The position numbers and the translations under genes were made by a program. Source: Nageia nagi (taxonomy: Eukaryota > Pinophyta). Taken from it: a stretch of DNA of 64,000 nucleotides. This document shows, one piece after another, positions 56,663-64,000 of the stretch. The stretch covers positions 11,718,001-11,782,000 of the forward strand of contig JBITNC010000001.1 in the NCBI GenBank assembly GCA_050084985.1, given 5' to 3'. Numbering within the stretch: position 1 is the first letter of the stretch; each line of letters begins with the position of its first letter. The notes beneath the pieces were generated by a model. That model made no database searches. It was not told the origin of the DNA and saw only the letters and a list, made by a program, of their open reading frames with translations.

Positions 56663-57692
56663 TGATCCGAAATGGATTTTGAAGTTTTAAAAAAAGCTAC
56701 CAAGTGCAAATCTATGTTGGAAGCTAACTTAATGATAATTATTAGAGCTACCAATAAGGATTTAAAGCATGAAATTTGGATTAGTTAAGCTAAATATATC
56801 CAAAAATACCTGGATGAAATTTTGTGACATTTAGAATTATGTTCATGAAGTTGTGGTCATGCCAAAATGGCATCAGAAGTAGTTTTGATAGTTTTGCAAA
56901 ATCCAAAAAGATAAGAGAATATAACCATATGAGGCCAACACAATGCTACAAGAATACAAATGAGGGAGATTTTTGTTATGAGAATGAGAGATAATATTGT
57001 AAAGGAGAAAAAATAGTAAATATTATCTTATCACCATGTAAGCATAAACTCCAAATTTGTAATTCCTTAATGTTATAACAAGGAACATGGAGTATGAAAA
57101 ATGTTAAGTTCTTTAGTGTGGATTTTCTCCCAGGGGGAATGAGTCAATGTAGGTTTGAAAAGAATGTAGGAGAATACATTTTATTGTAAATTTCATGAAA
57201 AATAACAAAACCATGAGAGTAGTATTGGAGGTGCATTTCAAGCTTGCATAGAAGAACAAAAAGATCATGGACAAGATTATTACCATGGAGAAAGAAGTGG
57301 ACGACATAATCACCATGATGAAAACAAAAAACACAAAGAGTAGTTCTAAAGATGTCATATCAAGAAAAGAGATGTTGAACTATACTCAAGGACTTTCTTT
57401 GAAAAGAAAGTCATCTTTAAGAAAGGGAGTAAATGCAGATCCTACAATGATTATGTGATTTGGCTTCAACAAACAAGAGTGAAGCAAGAAGGATCATACA
57501 AGTGATATTGTAAAATGGACTCTACAATAATTGATTTTTATTTGCTAGATGTAGACTACATTGGTTGAACCAGGGTCACTATGTGTGTACATCATTTTGT
57601 GTGTTTTTGATTTGGTGTGTGTTTTTACTTTTGCAAGCAGTAAAATGAACAAAATGTGAAGATCCAAATTAAATACTGAAGTAGGGTTTACA
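56663..57692 (+). repeat. Element G right LTR
   Basis: Starts TGATCCGAAATGG and ends GTAGGGTTTACA. The bases after it (GATATGGAATCATG) weakly resemble a primer site. Frames at 57113 and 57267 are LTR sequence. Confidence 0.7.
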
Positions 57693-57699
57693 AATGATA

Positions 57700-58860
57700 T
57701 GGAATCATGATGGTGGATTTATAGTGGTGATGACTATCTAGAAATTTTTGAAGCAAGTTGGTAGTGCACTTCCCATCGTCCACCTTTAGTTTCTCTAGTA
57801 TCATTTTCCTATACATCAAATACTTATCCTTTAACCAAGCAGTACCACATACTCCATGAGCTACTTTCCATAGCTAGTAGCTAGGCTTTGGATGATATGC
57901 TAACATCAAAAAATGGTTAGACAAGTTTATGCATGGGTGGCTAGAAAATATGATACATCCCCCTCCATGTCAGCCTTTGTGGGCCCTCTTTTACTCATGT
58001 TGATAGTTCCCTTTACATGCTTCTCTTCAATCATCAAAAAATTATCCACATTAGTGCATTTGAGTCCTCCATGTTGGTGGGTGAGGGTAATTTGAGCCCT
58101 TTGAATTGTCAAATGATTACAATGGCTATGTATATATGGATTTTGATTTGCCCTTCAAATTTTACATGGTATTTGAATATTTAAATATAATATTACAAAT
58201 ACTCCAAACCCTATAAAATTATCAAGTAGTAATATTTAATTATTATTTGATAAATATTTCAAACCTTCATGTTTTGATCATACGATATCGTATGTTCAAA
58301 CCATTAAAGGCATCATGGAGCTAATGGATAACTCTTTATCATGAAGAGAATAATTTCATATTTTGAGGACTTTTAGTTTTCATCACTTTGAAATCCATTT
58401 TAGATCACCTATATCATGTAGTTATATGTAACATATAGCTTTAAAATGTGTGTCTCATAGCCACCATATACTCTCATATCTATTTAGAAGATGATGATGA
58501 TCTCTTAGGCTATCTCACTATAGAATGGGATGTATCTTGAATGCTCACCCATATGTTTGTACCGCTTTAATGTGGAAAGAGGTAAAATGCAATGAAGTTG
58601 CCACATGTAAACTTCGAGATACACATTATGACCTATGTTTCTTGCTTGGTATCTATATTCTCAATAGGACTTATAAAAGTGGAATAATCTTCCACATGAA
58701 CTTAGTCTTGTAAATCCAAACTTGTCAATATTTCCTCTTTATCCATATTTGTAGGTCATCCATTTGTTGGTTCAAACTACTAACTATTTATGTTAGCTCC
58801 TCCTATCATTATTTAAATGCAACCTCTCTCATTCGATCGATCCTTATGTTCCCTTTTTAA
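57700..58860. other. No recognisable gene
   Basis: A minus-strand TGATCTAAAATGGATTTCAA at about 58390-58411 resembles the start of the element G LTR, suggesting another inverted LTR fragment. Open frames at 57913 (+), 57927 (-) and 58525 (+) are unrecognised and overlap without support. Confidence 0.4.
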
Positions 58861-59384
58861 AAGTTTTACCTCTCATTGCTTGCTCCCCTATGGCCTCTAG
58901 TGAAGCTTCTACTCTCACTGCTCCAACTCCTATATTCTTGTTAAAGATTTATGTTTTGCATATTCACTAGAATGAAATGCCATCACATTTCATCTTTCTA
59001 TGGAAATGCTACTACATTTCTACAACCCTTTGCATTTCTAGAAACACCTTCATGTTTCTAAATATCCTATGCATTTTGTCAAATTTTTTTATAGTTATGA
59101 TATTTATGAGTTATCCTATAAGTTTTCTTGCTTGCACAATCTTTGAAGGTTTATTAATTCATAGGGATGATGGGAGAATGTTCTAAAGCATGATTGCAAC
59201 TCCCATTTAGCTATTTTGGTTCAAACTTGAGTGGATTTATGGATTAGTCTATAGCATTCATTTTTGATCTTTCTTGTAACCTCCATAAGGTCATATCAAT
59301 TACTCATTTAGGTCCTATATATTGTACTTAAAATTTTCTTAATCAATCAGATTATTGTATGCTCAATTCTTCCATATTATTTCA
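58861..59384 (+). mobile_element. Probable 3' end of a 5' LTR (element H)
   Basis: The primer site at 59388 implies that an LTR ends at 59384 (TTATTTCA). No second copy is in the window, so its start is unknown. ATGGCCTCTAGTGAAGCTTC at about 58891 opens a frame of unknown meaning. Confidence 0.45.
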
Positions 59385-59387
59385 TAT

Positions 59388-59399
59388 TGGCATTAGAGC
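59388..59399 (+). other. Element H primer-binding site (mutated tRNA-Met type)
   Basis: TGGCATTAGAGC, two changes from TGGTATCAGAGC, just upstream of a gag frame. Confidence 0.75.
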
Positions 59400-59412
59400 T
59401 AGTTGACCTTAT

Positions 59413-60115
59413 TTGGGTTTAAAGAGGTTGTGGATACCTTACAAAACCCTAGCAAGTTTTGTAAAAAGTGATTCAAATAGGCCTATAGTATGTGTTGAGC
59501 TTGTTGGAGTGAAAGAGATAGATTCTAGAGTGAATTCTCTTCCCATAGTAGAATTAAATGGAGAGGATAATGAATATTGGGCATTGAAGATGAAGCATTT
59601 TATCATAGGCAAGGGAATGTGGGACATCATTGAAGATAGCTATGTGGAACTAGATTGGGTGACACTTCCTTAAGATGATAGGATTGCTAAAAGAGAGGCC
59701 CAAAAGAAGAATTATTTTGTTATCTATCATCTCCAATTAGAATTGGAAAAGAGGTTGTTCCCAAGGATTTTTAGTTGTAATATGGTAAAGGATGCTTGGA
59801 AGGTCTTAAGAGAGGGGTTATAGGGTAATGATCAAGTGAGACTTCAAACCTTAAAAATAGAGTTTGAAAATCTAAAGCAAAAAGAGGATGATAAGGTTGG
59901 AGAGTATTTTATAATAGTAAATACTTATGTCCAAATGATGGAGACACTTGGAGAGGAGATCAAAAATCCAATTGTGATGAAGAAAGTGATGATAACACTT
60001 ATTTCCAAATGGAGCCAAACTTCTATCATGTTTAAGGAGACCAAATATGTGAGCACTCTCACTCTTGATCAACTTATTTGTTCTTTGATGTCACATGAGG
60101 AAAAAACTATAATAT
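59413..60115 (+). pseudogene. Element H copia gag fragment
   Basis: NGEDNEYWALKMKHFIIGKG, RLFPRIFSCNMVKDAWKVL, LKIEFENLKQKEDDKVGEYF and LTLDQLICSLMSHEEK align with the copia B gag (EDNEYWFIKMKTLLIGKG, YDQLVGSLMSHEERL). It has stops at about 59671 and 59821 and ends at the MSHEE block, where the element is truncated by the minus-strand gypsy fragment. Confidence 0.85.
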
Positions 60116-60119
60116 TATT

Positions 60120-60480
60120 CTTCAAAGTCTCAAAATATGATTATTGCTTCTTATCCCATTGAAAAACTTGCCTTTTATTGGTAACAAATTTTATAAATAC
60201 TAAATAAAAACTAAAAAACTCCTTACTTCAGTAACATTAGATGGTCTATGATAATATACTATAGCACTAATATTTTCATGATCAACTTTTACTTTTTCAC
60301 AACCAATAACATGTCCTAAAAATACCAAAGACTGCTTACCAAATTCATACTTCTTCATCCTCAAAAGCAACTTCTCCTTCTATGAAGTTTGGATCATTTG
60401 TCTAAGATGTATGAATGTTCATCCTAAGTAGAACTAAATACAAGAATATCTATAGACAAGCAAAAATGACCCTTCTTTCG
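60120..60480 (-). pseudogene. Ty3/gypsy reverse transcriptase fragment
   Basis: Minus-strand reading: IDILVFSST (remains of the YxDDILVFS box), KKYEFGKQSLVFLGHVIG, KVKVDHENISAIVYYHRPSN and VTEVRSFLVFI, the C-terminal RT and connection blocks of chromovirus-like gypsy elements ('CxFGxxxVxYLGHxIS ... PxNxxExRSFLG'). Both ends are truncated. Confidence 0.85.
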
Positions 60481-61640
60481 ATAGATGAAGGAAGATGAAA
60501 AAATAAAAGTTAAAATTAAAATTTTACTATAATATGCCAAATGCAAACATCAAACTTCAATTATCGATGAATTAGGCTAGATGCGAGCATATGAAATCTG
60601 GATACTAGTGACTCTATAGTTGGTAAAAGAAAAATAAAAATGGTAGCTCTTGAAGCATCCTAGAAAGAAAGAAAAGCATAACAAATGACTCATCATCCAT
60701 CCCATGCATTTCTGCTTTGGATCATATCCATGGAAAAGCTAGATAAGTTTTCTATCCTTATTTTTATCTAAAAATTAGAAAATTTACCTATTTCTGATAT
60801 CTATAAATAAAGCCTTCTACCATGAAGCAAAGGGACCTAGTTTGAATGCAAAGTTACTCTATTGAAATACATCCAAGTTTTATTGAGTTAGGTGCATTAT
60901 TATTCTACCTTTTATATGCTTATTTATGCTTATGTTATGTTGATTTCATGATATGAACATGTATGTTTGATATCTTTCTTGTTTGCATGTGTGAAGGTTC
61001 CATAGGTTGAGAGCAGCTAAATTGATCAGAGAAAGTATTAAGGAGTTGAATAGAATAGAGAGATGCATAATCTTTTGTAGGTTTTTAGAAAGTAGTTTTC
61101 AAAGTTTGCAGATATTGAAAATAGGCCTACAAAAGCCTAAATATTCTTTTGTAAAAATCCCTTTTGCAAGGCAATGAATCAAAATAGATTCATCATTTGA
61201 TCATTGAGGTCTACTCAAGGGAGATAAAGAAAAATGCTCATTGTAACATATCTTATCTTATTTTTTAACAAGGTTACTTTTTGAGTCTAATATTCTAGCA
61301 CTAGAAGGAGGGCCCTTGCATGCAAACAACATCAAAGACCAAATTTAGGGGGTTTTCTATATCTTTATGTATGTTTTTTATTGTTTGTATTGTGTGGAAG
61401 CGAAGATAAAGTTTTTCTTTATGTTCTATATTTTCTAGTCTTGAGTTACAAAATCGCTAGAAATTATGTATCAAATGCTAGTGGTTGGATCAAAATGCTA
61501 ACAACTATATAAAAACACTAGTTACTATGAACATAAGGTTGAATTTTTTAGTCTTGTCAATTTCGTAAGTGTAGCCTAGGAATTAAGACTTAGTATCAAA
61601 AATGAACACCTTGTTTGTGATCCCTATGCTCAAAATGCAT
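60481..61640. other. No recognisable gene
   Basis: AT-rich; a TATA-like CTATAAATAAAG near 60803 follows LTR-like sequence, but no pair was found. Confidence 0.35.
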
Positions 61641-61654
61641 GTAAGGGAGGGTAT

Positions 61655-62830
61655 TGAATATCATTAATAACATGTATTACTTTTGATATGGTTATTTTTT
61701 TAAATTTCCTAAAGTTTATTTACTTCTTGTTTGTTTGGGAAAGGATCATAAATACAAACTCATCCACTTAATATTTTCCTATCTTATCCACATATGCTCT
61801 CCCTTTGCATTGAAAATTGATATGAGGTGACCAGAATGGATGCAATGGGAAAAGGGTAAATGAATCTTTACATTTTTCACTTTATTATATTAATTTGGTA
61901 AAATAATCTACACTAAGTTACTTCCACACTTGGAAGTGGTAATTAATCATCACAAAGATTGAAATGGATTTAAGGTAAAATTATCGAGTTTAAGGTAGAT
62001 TAGGATACATTAAATTGGTTAATGAATTTGATGCTTATTCTCTACACATTAATACCCTTACTTGTCTACCTTACCACATCAAAAGGTATTCAAAGGATTG
62101 TGACTCGTAATGAGGGGAAATGAACCTACATTAAAGGAAATTAATACACATTAAGGACTTCTTATTTTCCTTACCATAGTAAAAGGCAATTTAAGGATTG
62201 TGAATCATAATAAGAGGTAATAAATCACATTTTAATATTTCATTTGGTTAATGAATTTCATTAAAAGGTAATGGATCTCATGGGTATCTAGATCAACTTG
62301 CGCATTAATTAAAAAACTATTTGAATCACATTATAAAAGCTTAATTAATGGATGTGTATGATTGGGAGGGCTAGAAACTACATCCATTAGTATTTTATTT
62401 TGGTTATATGCATAATCATGAGAACTTTTAAAATGAAATTCAATGATTTGGATATCATTAAAAACCATTGATTATTATTCTCTTATGTTCCAACCGATAA
62501 AATATAATGAGCCTTAGAGCCAAAACATGGAGATGAATATCGGGTTCATAGGTTATAAGTCATTACTTTATGTTGAACAACTATAAAAAGAGGGGATATA
62601 CTTGGATTTCATCAGTAAGATAGTTCTCATCAGCATTTTTCAAGCCCCATTGCACTAAAGGACCATTTTAAGTACCAATCCATTACTTATCCCTAGATTG
62701 CTTATAGGTTTACCAACCTACCTTGCTTAAACACTTGACTAGACAAAACAATTTAAAAAAATGAAGAAGATTAAAATGTAAAATTCATACCACTTATATT
62801 AAAATGATTAATTTAATATACAAAAAGTTA
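61655..62830 (+). mobile_element. Probable LTR of a plus-strand retroelement
   Basis: The purine tract GTAAGGGAGGG (61641-61651) is followed by TGAATATCATTAAT, and a TATA box (TATAAAAAG, 62582-62590) lies about 0.9 kb in. No second copy or primer site was found; the right end is approximate. Confidence 0.4.
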
Positions 62831-63019
62831 CAAAATATAATTACACCAAAAATGTGAGTATATATGTAGGTTGTGTGTGCATTTAATTGTTCTCTCACAA
62901 ACATAAATCCAAAAGATAAAAAATAGAATTGCTATGTTTGATGTTTGCTTTCTTTCCCTTATATTTTGGTAGAAAGTAAATCAAAAAAAAAAAACACAAA
63001 CAAATAAAAAATTAAAAGA

Positions 63020-64000
63020 ATGGTTAATACTTTATCTCAAATAGCTCATCTAGAGCAAGAACTGAACAATTAAAACTATTTAGAAGAACGAAGAAGTCAT
63101 ACATCTAGTAGGAACACTTTGAGAGGAAAAACTCATTGAGAAAAAAATATAGCTTATTTAAATCCTATTGATAATGATTAGATAGAGTTAGAAAATGTCT
63201 AACATAACTAATAATCCCTCATTCTTCTCATGCCCATAGTGTTCTTGTAGATCTAGATTATTTAGTAGAAGACACACAACAAGTTGATGGTGTAGAAGAG
63301 ATTGTATTAAGAAATATACCCTCTTTAAAAACTCACTCAGTTGATATTGTACTTCAAAGAGGTTCTTTTATAGATAAGTATGATCATGTCACATGATATC
63401 TATCAAATAGATGTCTAGTTCAATCATATCTAAGAAGAGATGATTATACTCCTTCCAATATTTCTAGGCAAACAAAAGAATTTGGTGATCAAATATACAT
63501 ACACATAGCTACCCCTATGCTAGAATCAAGAGATCATTCTAGAGTTTATAATAATCTCTATTACATTTTAAAATCAAATAGATCTACTCTTTTTCCAAGC
63601 CATAGAACACCTATACAAGGATGTAAGGTAAGAGATAATCGTGATCCAACAAGGTTATAAGGAATATCTCCTTATAAGCATAGGAAAGAAAATCCACCCC
63701 AAAATAAAATTCAACACCAAACACAACAACAAATGGTTTTGTATAATATAGGTGTACAATAACACATTAAACCCATAGGATTTGCTCAAAAACCATAGTT
63801 GCAAGCATAAACCCTGTTCTCAATATACATCAAAATAGACCACCAATAAGGAAACCTATGGACTGTATAAATATCAATATCCTTACCTAGTTAAGAGAAA
63901 AGAAGCTTCACTTAGAAAATAACAAGATGAGATTCAAAGGTATCATTTACCTCCACTTAGAAACAAAGGAAAATCACATTATCCTCCTAGATCACCATTA
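63020..64000 (+). pseudogene. Degraded gag-like reading frame of unknown retroelement, runs off the window
   Basis: From the ATG at 63020 (MVNTLSQIAHLEQELNN, short coiled coil) a broken frame continues through ERRSHTSSRNTLRG and then VDLDYLVEDTQQVDGVEEIV, SVDIVLQRGSFIDKYDHV, RRDDYTPSNISRQTKEFGDQ, IYIHIATPMLESRDHSRVYN and GCKVRDNRDPTRL. It is protein-like over 250 codons with few shifts and is followed by a Gln-rich tail. I do not recognise the family; its position after an LTR-like region suggests a first structural ORF of a retroelement. A pararetrovirus-like origin is a weaker alternative. Confidence 0.4.

Larger units (their letters stand above)
55152..57692 (+). mobile_element. Element G: internally deleted copia-type LTR element
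   Basis: Two LTRs of about 1.02 kb begin TGATCC(A/G)AAAT at 55152 and 56663. A decayed primer site TGGTATCATAGA follows the first at 56175, and CCCCTAAAATGGGGCAAG precedes the second. Only about 490 bp lie between, with a gag-like start (VPTLESRELDLMDWI) and no pol. The outer duplication was not established, so a chance arrangement of two LTR insertions is not excluded. Confidence 0.65.

Noticed and set aside
54419-57458. Repeated hydrophobic or Met/Lys-rich open frames (54419, 55581, 57113, 57267)
   Set aside because: All are LTR sequence of the element G family read in either direction.
1-64000. rRNA, tRNA and organelle-derived segments
   Set aside because: No cloverleaf with A and B boxes and no rRNA or plastid block was recognised by eye; a tRNAscan or organelle BLAST could overturn this.

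Overview
The window is a stretch of an AT-rich, transposon-dominated plant nuclear genome. Plant origin is supported by the first exon of an R2R3-MYB gene, a degraded PLS-type PPR gene, plant L1-type LINE reverse transcriptase, and many Ty1/copia and Ty3/gypsy LTR retrotransposons, most with initiator-tRNA-Met primer sites. The old, deeply nested and heavily mutated elements and the lack of intact host genes suggest a very large genome, plausibly a gymnosperm. That assignment is inference: no diagnostic lineage marker was seen. No intact protein-coding gene lies wholly inside the window.

Layout. 1-2.1 kb: a probable plus-strand LTR abutting the 5' end of a minus-strand copia element (LTR, primer site, gag start). 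2.5-3.1 kb: MYB exon 1 on the minus strand, ending at the canonical 133-nt boundary, with a 47-bp tandem repeat about 0.3 kb upstream; exon 2 is not in the window. 3.6-14 kb: a minus-strand LINE (endonuclease, RT, zf-RVT) split by a 6.6-kb plus-strand copia element (copia C, 7078-13686). 14-20 kb: sparse sequence with an AT-rich repeat, a PPR pseudogene and an exon-like segment at 18.3 kb.

20-54 kb is a nested stack. Two relatives of one Ty3/gypsy family lie in the same orientation. Gypsy-1 (leader at 20.3 kb, gag start at 32.1 kb) is split by element D (20.65-27.0 kb, minus) and element E (27.2-32.0 kb), and E itself contains element F (27.9-30.4 kb). Gypsy-2 (leader 35.3 kb, gag, RT, RNase H, integrase to 53.1 kb) is split by copia A (36635-44373, duplication TACAT) and copia B (46635-51680, duplication CAACC). 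Removing the insertions restores collinear gypsy domain order, including RNase H across the copia B site.

54-64 kb holds related LTRs in both orientations (54.2-57.7 kb, including an internally deleted element G), a copia gag fragment (59.4-60.1 kb), a minus-strand gypsy RT fragment (60.1-60.5 kb), a probable LTR (61.7-62.8 kb) and a degraded gag-like reading frame at the right edge.

The most unusual item is element D: an LTR retrotransposon with 1.54-kb LTRs whose interior has no recognisable gag, protease, integrase or RT, but a degraded reading frame of about 670 codons with a globular N-terminus, a long coiled coil and a distinct C-terminal part.
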